Source: Marinomonas algicola (GTDB taxonomy: Bacteria > Pseudomonadota > Gammaproteobacteria > Pseudomonadales > Marinomonadaceae). Taken from it: a stretch of DNA of 64,000 nt. The position numbers were made by a program, and so were the translations under genes. The stretch covers positions 186,001 through 250,000 of the forward strand of contig NZ_CP061941.1 in NCBI RefSeq assembly GCF_014805825.1, in the 5' to 3' direction. Shown here in pieces: positions 32,901 through 41,606 of the stretch; within the stretch, counting starts at the first letter, position 1, and every line of letters begins with the position of its first letter. The notes below the pieces were generated by a model. The model was not told the DNA's origin, searched no databases, and saw nothing but the letters and a program-made list of their open reading frames with translations.

Positions 32901-34100
32901 TTCAGAATTGTAGAGCAAGCGACGTTTGAGCGTTTAGCTGAAGCGCTAATTGGTCAGGTTGCTGATGGTGGCCCTGCTCTGGCGAAAAATGCAATTATCA
33001 GTCAAGACTATCTTGAAACGCTTGATCATCCGGATTGGTTTAAAATTCGTGTGGTTGATGAGAGTGCAAGTGAGCAGCTTGAAAAAGCACAAGCGGCACT
33101 GGTTGAGCGCCGTAAAGAATTGGACGCTAAGTTTGAAGATAAAAAGCGTAAGCTTCAGTCTGGTGATGATTTAGCTCCAGGTGTTCTTAAGATTGTTAAG
33201 GTTTATGTTGCTATTAAGCGTCGTATCCAGCCGGGTGATAAAATGGCCGGTCGTCATGGTAACAAGGGTGTAATATCAAAAATTATGCCTGTTGAAGATA
33301 TGCCATACGATGAGAACGGTGATCCAGTTGATATCGTACTTAACCCACTTGGTGTACCGTCCCGAATGAACGTTGGTCAAGTCTTGGAAATTCACTTAGG
33401 TGCAGCATCCAAAGGCTTGGGTCGTAAGATAAACGAAATGCTAGCTATAGAGCGTGAAACAGCAGAAAAAGTGGCTGAAGTTCGTGCTTTCCTTGATGAA
33501 GTTTATAATGGCCATGAAGGAGATGTACCTCGTTGCGCTCGTTCAGAAGAATTGGATACTTTCTCTGATGAAGAGATTCTCCATCTTGCTGATAATTTAA
33601 AAGGCGGCGTTCCGATGGCTTCTGGTGCGTTTGATGGCGCCAAAGAAATCGAGATTAAGCGTATGCTACGTCTTGCGGGGATCAACGAAAGTGGTCAAAT
33701 CACTTTGTTTAACGGACGTACTGGCGAAGCATTCCAGCGACCTGTATCAGTGGGTTATATGTATATTCTGAAGTTGAACCACTTGGTTGACGACAAAATG
33801 CATGCTCGTTCAACAGGTTCCTACAGTCTTGTTACGCAGCAGCCATTGGGCGGTAAAGCTCAGTTTGGTGGTCAGCGTTTCGGTGAGATGGAGGTATGGG
33901 CGCTTGAGGCATACGGAGCGGCTTATACATTGCAAGAAATGCTTACAGTTAAGTCTGATGACGTTAATGGTCGTACTAAGATGTATAAAAACATCGTTGA
34001 TGGCGATCATAGAATGGAGCCAGGCATGCCAGAATCCTTCAACGTATTAGTGAAGGAGATTCGTTCTTTGGGTATCGATATCGAGCTTGAAAACGAATAA
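29997..34100 (+). CDS. rpoB: RNA polymerase beta subunit
   Basis: The 1367-residue protein from the ATG at 29997 begins [35 protein letters not shown], matching the family start; longer in-frame starts at 29973 and 29991 are less likely. Conserved landmarks are the rifampicin pocket ([47 protein letters not shown]), [18 protein letters not shown], the catalytic-site region [17 protein letters not shown] and the C-terminal [24 protein letters not shown]. The rifampicin-contact residues look wild-type. It forms the core enzyme with rpoC, 65 bp downstream. Confidence 0.99.
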   Translation: [1367 protein letters not shown]

Positions 34101-34165
34101 GAGCAATCACATTTGACCTGCTGGGGAAGTGATCCTTCCTCAGCATTACGACGGGGCGAATATCC

Positions 34166-37100
34166 ATGAAAGACTTATTAGGTCTTCTAAAGTCACAGGG
34201 GCACTCAGACGAGTTCGAAGCGATTCGCATTGGTTTGGCGTCTCCAGACATGATACGTTCATGGTCTTTTGGCGAAGTTAAAAAGCCAGAGACTATCAAC
34301 TATCGTACTTTCAAGCCAGAGCGTGATGGTTTGTTCTGTGCAAAAATCTTTGGTCCTATTAAGGATTACGAGTGCTTGTGCGGTAAATATAAACGCTTAA
34401 AACACCGTGGTGTTATTTGTGAAAAATGTGGTGTAGAGGTGGCTCTGTCCAAAGTACGTCGTGAACGTATGGGACATATTGAGCTTGCTTCACCAGTTGC
34501 TCACATTTGGTTTTTGAAATCGTTGCCATCTCGTATTGGTCTTATTTTAGATATGACCTTACGTGACATTGAACGAGTTTTGTATTTCGAATCTTTTATT
34601 GTTATTGATCCTGGTATGACAACGCTTGAAAAAGGGCAGTTGTTGAATGATGAGCAATATTTTGAAGCGCTAGAAGAGTTTGGTGATGAGTTTGATGCTC
34701 GTATGGGTGCTGAAGCAATTCAGATGCTATTACGAGACCTTGATATGGGTGAAGAAATTACGCAAATGCGTGAAGAGCTAAACTCAACTAATTCAGAAAC
34801 TCGCATCAAAAAGCTTTCTAAGCGTCTGAAGTTAATAGAGGCCTTTAATGCGTCTGGTAACAATCCTGAATGGATGGTTCTAGAAGTGTTGCCTGTGTTA
34901 CCACCAGACCTACGTCCATTGGTTCCTCTTGAAGGTGGTCGATTTGCAACGTCGGATCTAAATGATTTATATCGTCGTGTAATCAACCGTAATAACCGTT
35001 TGAAACGTCTTCTTGAGCTATCAGCTCCAGATATCATCGTACGTAATGAAAAACGTATGTTGCAAGAGTCAGTTGATGCCTTACTTGATAATGGTCGTCG
35101 CGGTCGTGCAATTACTGGTTCGAACAAGCGTCCTTTAAAATCACTTGCCGATATGATTAAAGGTAAGCAAGGTCGTTTCCGTCAGAACTTATTGGGTAAA
35201 CGTGTAGATTATTCTGGTCGATCTGTAATTACAGTGGGTCCTTCTCTACGTTTGCATCAATGTGGTTTGCCTAAAAAAATGGCTCTAGAGCTATTTAAGC
35301 CATTTATTTTCTCTAAGTTAGAGCTTCGTGGAATGGCGACAACCATTAAAGCGGCGAAGAAAATGGTTGAGCGTGAAACGCCTGAAGTTTGGGATATTCT
35401 AGATGAAGTGATTCGTGAGCATCCGGTTATGTTAAACCGTGCACCAACGCTTCACCGTCTTGGTATTCAAGCATTCGAGCCAATGCTGATTGAAGGTAAA
35501 GCAATTCAATTACATCCATTGGTTTGTGCGGCCTATAACGCCGACTTCGATGGTGACCAAATGGCCGTACACGTACCGTTAACAATTGAAGCTCAATTGG
35601 AAGCGCGTGCGTTGATGATGTCAACAAACAACATTTTATCACCAGCTAATGGTGAGCCTATCATCGTTCCGTCTCAGGACGTTGTATTAGGTTTATATTA
35701 CATGACTCGTGAGCGCATTAATGCGCGCGGCGAAGGCATGATGTTCTCTGACATTAAAGAAGTCCATCGTGCATATGGAGCCGGTCAGGTCGAGCTTCAT
35801 GCGATTTGTAAAGTGCGTATCAGTCAAGTTGATACAACACTAGAGGGTGAGAAAATTCCATCTACTTTTGTTGCTGATACCACGGTTGGTCGTGCTCTAT
35901 TGTTTGACATTGTTCCTGATGGCTTACCCTTCTCTGTTGTAAACCAAACGATGAAGAAAAAGGCAATTTCTAACTTAATTAACGAATGTTATCGTAAAGT
36001 TGGTTTGAAAGAGTCTTGCGTATTTGCTGATCAGTTGATGTATACCGGTTTTCAGTATGCGACAGAATCGGGCTCTTCAGTTGGTGTGGATGATTTTGTT
36101 ATTCCACCAGAAAAGGCAGGTATTATCGATCAAGCGGAAGCTGAAGTTAAAGAAATTGAATATCAGTACGCAGATGGTTTGGTAACTCAGGGTGAAAAAT
36201 ACAATAAAGTAATCGACTTGTGGTCGCGTACCAATGAGAAAGTTACTGAAGCCATGATGAAAAACTTGGCGAAAGAGTATGTTGTAAACAAAGCGGGGGA
36301 GACGGTTGAACAGCAATCATTTAATTCTGTTTATATGATGGCTGACTCCGGTGCCCGTGGTAGTGTTGCTCAGATGCGTCAGTTGGGCGGTATGCGTGGT
36401 TTGATGGCAAAACCCGATGGTTCCATTATCGAAACGCCAATTACGGCTAACTTCCGTGAGGGTCTGTCAGTACTTCAGTATTTCACATCTACTCACGGTG
36501 CTCGTAAAGGTTTGGCGGATACGGCATTGAAAACGGCTAACTCAGGTTATCTGACTCGCCGATTGGTTGATGTTGCGCAAGATCTGGTCGTTACACAGGT
36601 TGATTGCGGTTCTCAGAATGGTTTGACTGTAAGTGCAATGATTGAAGGTGGTGACGTAGTTGTGCCTCTTGGTCAACGAGTGCTTGGTCGTACAACCTCT
36701 TTAGACGTGCTTGATTCTAAGGGTAACCTCGTATTGCCTGCTGGTACATTAATTGATGAGCATAATGTTCGTACAATTGAAGCAGCAGGTGTTGATGAAA
36801 TGTTGGTTCGCTCTGTTATTACCTGTGATACTAAGCACGGTGTGTGTGCTAAATGTTACGGTCGTGATTTGGCTCGTGGACATTTGGTCAACATTGGTGA
36901 AGCTATTGGTGTTGTTGCGGCTCAGTCGATTGGTGAGCCTGGAACGCAGCTGACGATGCGTACTTTCCATATCGGTGGTGCGGCTTCTCGAGCTTCTGCG
37001 GTAGACAGTGTGCAAGTGAAGAGTGGCGGTACAGTTCGTTTCCATAAGATGAAAATCATTCCTCGTGGAGAGAGTCAATTGGTAGTCGCTTCACGTTCTT

Positions 37101-38371
37101 CTGAATTGGCCGTTGCCGATGATGCGGGTCGTGAGAAAGAGCGTTACAAGTTACCATACGGTGCTGTATTGAACGTTAAAGAAGGTGATGAGGTTGTTGC
37201 TGGTCAAGTAATTGCTAACTGGGACCCTCATACACACCCAATCGTTTCTGAGATGGAGGGTCGCTTAGAGTTTAGCGGCATGCAAGAGGGCGTTACAATA
37301 CGTCGTCAATCAGATGAAATGACGGGTTTGACAACGATTGAAGTATTGGAGCTAAAAGATCGACCTGCTGCAGGTAAAGATTTGCGCCCAATGATTGCTG
37401 TTGTTGATTCTCAGGGAAATCCTGTTCTTATTCCTGGAACAGAGTCCCCTGTGCAATACTTGCTACCAGAGAAAGCGCTATTGAGCCTTGATCATGGTGC
37501 AACAATTCAGTCCGGTGAAGTACTTGCACGTATTCCACAAGAATCGATTGGTAACAAAGACATTACCGGTGGTTTGCCACGTGTGGCCGATTTATTTGAG
37601 GCTCGTCGCCCGAAAGACCCTGCAATCATGGCAGAGGCATCTGGTGTTGTGAGTTTTGGTAAAGAGACTAAAGGTAAGATTCGTTTGGTCATTATCCCAC
37701 AAGATGGGTCTGATCCAATCGAGACATTAATCCCTAAGTGGCGTCAAATCAACATCTTTGATGGTGAAGAAGTGTCACGTGGTGAGATTATTGCCGATGG
37801 TCCGCTAAATCCTCATGATATTTTGCGTTTGCAAGGTGTTGAGGCGTTATCGGATTATATCGCTCTTGAAATTCAAGAAGTCTACCGTTTACAGGGTGTT
37901 GTAATTAACGATAAGCACATTGAGGTTATTGTTAATCAGATGCTGCGTAAAGTAGATATTGTTGAACCTGGTGATACAACGTTGATTCAGGGAGACCAAG
38001 TGGAGCTAACTCAAGTGCTTGAAGCAAATGAGGCGGCTGAAGCAGAAGGTAAATTCCCAGCTAAATGTGAACGTGTGTTACTTGGTATAACGAAAGCCTC
38101 TTTGGCAACTGAGTCATTTATTTCGGCCGCTTCTTTCCAAGAAACTACCCGAGTTCTGACGGAAGGTGCGGTAACGGGTAAGAAAGATTACCTAAGAGGT
38201 TTGAAAGAAAACGTTGTGGTTGGTCGACTTATTCCAGCAGGAACAGGTTTGGCTTATCACAGTGAGCGTAAGCGTAAAAAAGAGCTTGCGGCAGCAGCGA
38301 AAGAAGGTGGTAGTGCAACAGTAAGTGCTTCAGATGTTGAAGAAGCACTAAGTGCGGCACTAAAAGACTAA
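34166..38371 (+). CDS. rpoC: RNA polymerase beta' subunit
   Basis: The 1401-residue protein starts MKDLLGLLKSQGHSDEFEAIRIGLASPDMIRSWSFGEVKKPETINYRTFKPERDGLFCAKIFGP. The zinc finger CLCGKYKRLKHRGVICEKCGVEV is intact and the catalytic NADFDGD is at 458-464, the same numbers as in E. coli. A second zinc site is CDTKHGVCAKCYGRD. The C-terminus EALSAALKD follows the typical LAYH...RKRK segment. Length is close to E. coli (1407). Confidence 0.99.
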   Translation: MKDLLGLLKSQGHSDEFEAIRIGLASPDMIRSWSFGEVKKPETINYRTFKPERDGLFCAKIFGPIKDYECLCGKYKRLKHRGVICEKCGVEVALSKVRRERMGHIELASPVAHIWFLKSLPSRIGLILDMTLRDIERVLYFESFIVIDPGMTTLEKGQLLNDEQYFEALEEFGDEFDARMGAEAIQMLLRDLDMGEEITQMREELNSTNSETRIKKLSKRLKLIEAFNASGNNPEWMVLEVLPVLPPDLRPLVPLEGGRFATSDLNDLYRRVINRNNRLKRLLELSAPDIIVRNEKRMLQESVDALLDNGRRGRAITGSNKRPLKSLADMIKGKQGRFRQNLLGKRVDYSGRSVITVGPSLRLHQCGLPKKMALELFKPFIFSKLELRGMATTIKAAKKMVERETPEVWDILDEVIREHPVMLNRAPTLHRLGIQAFEPMLIEGKAIQLHPLVCAAYNADFDGDQMAVHVPLTIEAQLEARALMMSTNNILSPANGEPIIVPSQDVVLGLYYMTRERINARGEGMMFSDIKEVHRAYGAGQVELHAICKVRISQVDTTLEGEKIPSTFVADTTVGRALLFDIVPDGLPFSVVNQTMKKKAISNLINECYRKVGLKESCVFADQLMYTGFQYATESGSSVGVDDFVIPPEKAGIIDQAEAEVKEIEYQYADGLVTQGEKYNKVIDLWSRTNEKVTEAMMKNLAKEYVVNKAGETVEQQSFNSVYMMADSGARGSVAQMRQLGGMRGLMAKPDGSIIETPITANFREGLSVLQYFTSTHGARKGLADTALKTANSGYLTRRLVDVAQDLVVTQVDCGSQNGLTVSAMIEGGDVVVPLGQRVLGRTTSLDVLDSKGNLVLPAGTLIDEHNVRTIEAAGVDEMLVRSVITCDTKHGVCAKCYGRDLARGHLVNIGEAIGVVAAQSIGEPGTQLTMRTFHIGGAASRASAVDSVQVKSGGTVRFHKMKIIPRGESQLVVASRSSELAVADDAGREKERYKLPYGAVLNVKEGDEVVAGQVIANWDPHTHPIVSEMEGRLEFSGMQEGVTIRRQSDEMTGLTTIEVLELKDRPAAGKDLRPMIAVVDSQGNPVLIPGTESPVQYLLPEKALLSLDHGATIQSGEVLARIPQESIGNKDITGGLPRVADLFEARRPKDPAIMAEASGVVSFGKETKGKIRLVIIPQDGSDPIETLIPKWRQINIFDGEEVSRGEIIADGPLNPHDILRLQGVEALSDYIALEIQEVYRLQGVVINDKHIEVIVNQMLRKVDIVEPGDTTLIQGDQVELTQVLEANEAAEAEGKFPAKCERVLLGITKASLATESFISAASFQETTRVLTEGAVTGKKDYLRGLKENVVVGRLIPAGTGLAYHSERKRKKELAAAAKEGGSATVSASDVEEALSAALKD

Positions 38372-38393
38372 CTTTTCGCTCTTTATTGGTCAA

Positions 38394-38456
38394 GGAGGCG
38401 ATTTTTTAGTCGCCTCCCTATTGACTGTTTTATAGGCGCAAATTAAACTTGCGCCT
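38394..38456 (+). promoter_or_regulatory. Two hairpins and possible promoter between rpoC and rpsL
   Basis: GGAGGCGA/TCGCCTCC (38394-38417) and AGGCGCAA/TTGCGCCT (38434-38456) are both perfect 8-bp stems. GGAGGCG of the first can also pair with CGCCTCC at 38452-38458, so the two arrangements exclude each other. TTGACT at 38421-38426, 17 bases, TAAACT at 38444-38449 could be the str promoter. Neither stem has a proper T-run. Confidence 0.5.
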
Positions 38457-38509
38457 CCTTAATGTTGGCGATTTCCGCCAAGTGTATTGGATTCAGTGGA
38501 GCTTGTTTA

Positions 38510-38884
38510 ATGGCAACCATTAACCAGTTGGTTCGTAAACCACGTAAACGTAAAGTGGCAAAGAGTGACGTACCTGCGTTACAGGCTTGTCCGCAACGCC
38601 GCGGTGTCTGCACACGCGTATATACTACTACACCTAAAAAGCCTAACTCGGCTTTGCGTAAAGTATGTCGTGTTCGTTTGACTAACGGCTTTGAAGTAAC
38701 ATCATACATCGGTGGTGAAGGTCACAACCTACAGGAACACAGCGTAGTGCTGATTCGTGGTGGTCGTGTAAAAGATTTACCGGGTGTTCGTTATCACACA
38801 GTTCGTGGTAGCTTAGATACTTCAGGCGTACAAAATCGTAAGCAAGGTCGTTCTAAATACGGTACTAAACGTCCTAAGAAATAA
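38510..38884 (+). CDS. rpsL: Ribosomal protein uS12
   Basis: From the ATG at 38510 the product is 124 residues, MATINQLVRKPRKRK. The decoding-centre loops TTTPKKPNSALRKVCRV and RGGRVKDLPGVRYHTVRG carry the lysines that in other forms give streptomycin resistance; both are wild-type here. The aspartate in VKDLPG is the usual methylthiolation site. It starts the str group rpsL-rpsG-fusA-tuf. The frame open further upstream is not family-like. Confidence 0.98.
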   Translation: MATINQLVRKPRKRKVAKSDVPALQACPQRRGVCTRVYTTTPKKPNSALRKVCRVRLTNGFEVTSYIGGEGHNLQEHSVVLIRGGRVKDLPGVRYHTVRGSLDTSGVQNRKQGRSKYGTKRPKK

Positions 38885-38984
38885 GCATTATGCGCTTTCT
38901 TAAATAGACAGTTTAGAAAAAAATTAATCGAGTAAGGCCAAGCCAGAGATTCATGTCTTGGACTAACCTGAAGAGGATATAGAT
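38885..38984 (+). promoter_or_regulatory. rpsL-rpsG spacer, possible S7 translational operator
   Basis: The 100-base gap is about the length of the E. coli S12-S7 spacer that binds S7 for feedback. It contains CCAAG pairing with CTTGG (within 38930-38965) around an inner AGA/TCT stem, upstream of GAAGAGG, the rpsG ribosome site. The S7 role is an inference from position and structure. Confidence 0.35.
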
Positions 38985-39458
38985 ATGCCTAGAAGACGCG
39001 TCGTCGCTAAGCGTGAGATACTTCCAGATCCTAAGCACGGAAGTCAAGTTCTTGCGAAATTCATTAACCATGTAATGGTTAGTGGCAAGAAATCAGTCGC
39101 TGAAACAATTGTATACACAGCTTTAGAAAAAGTTTCTGAGCGCGCTAAAACAGAAGAGCCTATGGCTATTTTTGAGAAGGCCCTAGAAGCAATCCAGCCT
39201 ATGGTCGAGGTTAAATCTCGCCGTGTAGGTGGGGCAACATACCAAGTTCCTGTTGAAGTACGCCCAGCGCGTCGTTCAGCATTGGCTATGCGTTGGTTGG
39301 TTGATGCATCACGTAAACGTGGTGAAAAGTCAATGGCTTTGCGTTTGGCAGGCGAAATTGTAGATGCTGCTGAAAATAAAGGCTCTGCGGTTAAGAAACG
39401 TGAAGACGTTCATCGCATGGCTGAAGCAAACAAAGCATTCTCGCACTACCGTTTCTAA
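38985..39458 (+). CDS. rpsG: Ribosomal protein uS7
   Basis: The 157-residue protein begins MPRRRVVAKREILPDPKHGSQVLAKFINHVM and includes PMVEVKSRRVGGATYQVPVEVRPARRSALAMRWL, ending AEANKAFSHYRF. S7 nucleates the 30S head and in E. coli is the regulator of this operon. fusA follows after 18 bp. Confidence 0.98.
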   Translation: MPRRRVVAKREILPDPKHGSQVLAKFINHVMVSGKKSVAETIVYTALEKVSERAKTEEPMAIFEKALEAIQPMVEVKSRRVGGATYQVPVEVRPARRSALAMRWLVDASRKRGEKSMALRLAGEIVDAAENKGSAVKKREDVHRMAEANKAFSHYRF

Positions 39459-39476
39459 GAGATCGGAGAGTATATC

Positions 39477-41570
39477 GTGGCACGCAAAACACCTATCAAT
39501 CTATATCGTAATATTGGTATTTGTGCTCACGTGGATGCTGGTAAAACAACTACTACTGAGCGGGTTCTGTTCTATACTGGTCTATCCCATAAAATTGGTG
39601 AAGTGCACGATGGTGCAGCAACAATGGATTGGATGGAGCAAGAGCAAGAGCGCGGAATTACCATAACTTCGGCAGCCACTACGTGCTTCTGGAGCGGTAT
39701 GAGTAAGCAGTTTGAGCAACACCGAATTAATATTATAGATACTCCTGGGCATGTTGACTTCACGATTGAGGTTGAGCGCTCTCTGAGGGTTCTTGATGGT
39801 GCGGTTGTTGTTTTGTGTGGGTCTTCAGGTGTTCAGCCGCAAACTGAAACTGTTTGGCGTCAAGCCAATAAATATGAAGTTCCACGCATGGTTTTTGTCA
39901 ATAAAATGGACCGGACTGGTGCTGACTTTTTTATGGTTGTAGAACAGCTTGAAAGTCGTCTTGGCGCTAATCCGGTACCAATTCAAATCAATATCGGCGC
40001 TGAAGAAAACTTTCAAGGCGTAATTGATTTGGTGTTGATGAAGGCAATTAAATGGAATGAACAAGATCAAGGTATGACCTTTGTCTATGAAGACATTCCA
40101 TCTGATTTGCTTGGTGAAGCAGTTGAATGGCACGAGAAAATGGTTGAGGCAGCTGCTGAGGCCAATGATGAACTGATGGATAAATACTTAGAAGAAGGTG
40201 ATTTGTCTGTTGAGGAAATTAAGGCTGGGCTTCGAGCTCGTACTCTTGCAAATGAGATAGTCTTAGTTTCATGTGGTTCAGCATTTAAGAATAAAGGTGT
40301 TCAAGCAGTATTGGATGCGGTTGTAGAGTATATGCCTTCGCCTTTAGAGGTGAAGCCTATCGACGGTTTGTTGGAAGATGGTGAGACGCCAGTGCATCGT
40401 GAAGCCGATGATGACGCGCCATTTTCAGCCTTAGCATTTAAAATTGCAACTGACCCATTTGTTGGGACGTTAACTTTTATTCGTGTCTATTCGGGTGTTT
40501 TGTCGTCTGGTGACGCAGTGTATAACTCAATTAAGTCAAAGCGTGAGCGTGTAGGCCGTATGGTTCAGATGCATGCAAATGATCGTGAAGAAATTAAAGA
40601 GGTGCGCGCTGGTGATATCGCGGCTGTAATTGGTATGAGAGATGTGACTACGGGTGATACCTTGTGTCATCCAAGTCATGTCGTGGTTTTGGAGCGTATG
40701 GAGTTTCCAGAGCCAGTTATATCTGTTGCCGTTGAACCTCGATCTCAAGCGGATCAAGATAAGATGGCTGTTGCCTTGGGTAAATTGGCCCAGGAAGACC
40801 CATCTTTTCGGGTGGAAACACACGTAGAAACAGGTCAAACTATTATCTCTGGAATGGGTGAGCTGCATTTAGATATTCTTGTAGAGCGAATGAAGCGCGA
40901 ATTTAAAGTTGAGGCTAACATTGGTAATCCTCAGGTTTCTTATCGTGAAAAAATTCGTAAAGAAGTTGAAGTAAATCATAAGTTTGTTCGTCAATCCGGT
41001 GGTAAAGGTCAATACGGTCACGTTATGATGAAGCTTATCCCGACTGATGGTGAGGGGTTGGAGTTTATTAACGAGATTGTAGGTGGTGCTATTCCGAAGG
41101 AGTACATCCCCGCAGTACAAAAAGGCGTTGAAGAGCAAATGAAGAATGGTGTTGTTGGAGGTTTTCCTTTATTGGGGCTGAAGGTAGTGCTGTTTGATGG
41201 ATCATTCCATGATGTTGACTCTAGTGAGATGGCCTTTAAAATAGCAGCTTCTCAGGGTTTGAAAAAAGGTGCGGCTGAAGCTGATGCCTGTCTTTTGGAG
41301 CCCGTTATGAAAGTGGAAGTTGTTACTCCTGAGGAGTACATGGGTGATGTGATGGGAGACTTGAATCGTCGCCGCGGTATTGTTCAGGGAATGGAAGATT
41401 CCCCATCAGGGAAAATAATCCGAGCTGAGGTGCCTCTAGGCGAAATGTTCGGCTATGCAACTGATGTGCGTAGCTTGTCGCAAGGGCGTGCAAGTTATGC
41501 AATGGAATTTGAAAAATACGCTGAAGCACCGGCTAGTGTGGCAGATGCGATTATCAAATATGAATATTAA
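39477..41570 (+). CDS. fusA: Elongation factor G
   Basis: The 697-residue GTPase starts at GTG 39477, preceded by GGAGAG, as MARKTPINLYRNIGICAHVDAGKTTTTERVLFYTG. G motifs are AHVDAGKT, the switch I RGITI, DTPGH, NKMD and SCGSAFKNKG. Domain IV has FVRQSGGKGQYGHV, which reaches the A site. It drives mRNA-tRNA translocation and, with RRF, ribosome recycling. Its position between rpsG and tuf marks it as the housekeeping copy. Confidence 0.98.
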   Translation: MARKTPINLYRNIGICAHVDAGKTTTTERVLFYTGLSHKIGEVHDGAATMDWMEQEQERGITITSAATTCFWSGMSKQFEQHRINIIDTPGHVDFTIEVERSLRVLDGAVVVLCGSSGVQPQTETVWRQANKYEVPRMVFVNKMDRTGADFFMVVEQLESRLGANPVPIQINIGAEENFQGVIDLVLMKAIKWNEQDQGMTFVYEDIPSDLLGEAVEWHEKMVEAAAEANDELMDKYLEEGDLSVEEIKAGLRARTLANEIVLVSCGSAFKNKGVQAVLDAVVEYMPSPLEVKPIDGLLEDGETPVHREADDDAPFSALAFKIATDPFVGTLTFIRVYSGVLSSGDAVYNSIKSKRERVGRMVQMHANDREEIKEVRAGDIAAVIGMRDVTTGDTLCHPSHVVVLERMEFPEPVISVAVEPRSQADQDKMAVALGKLAQEDPSFRVETHVETGQTIISGMGELHLDILVERMKREFKVEANIGNPQVSYREKIRKEVEVNHKFVRQSGGKGQYGHVMMKLIPTDGEGLEFINEIVGGAIPKEYIPAVQKGVEEQMKNGVVGGFPLLGLKVVLFDGSFHDVDSSEMAFKIAASQGLKKGAAEADACLLEPVMKVEVVTPEEYMGDVMGDLNRRRGIVQGMEDSPSGKIIRAEVPLGEMFGYATDVRSLSQGRASYAMEFEKYAEAPASVADAIIKYEY

Positions 41571-41606
41571 TCATCATACTTACTAATTCATTAAGGTGTA
41601 TGTATC

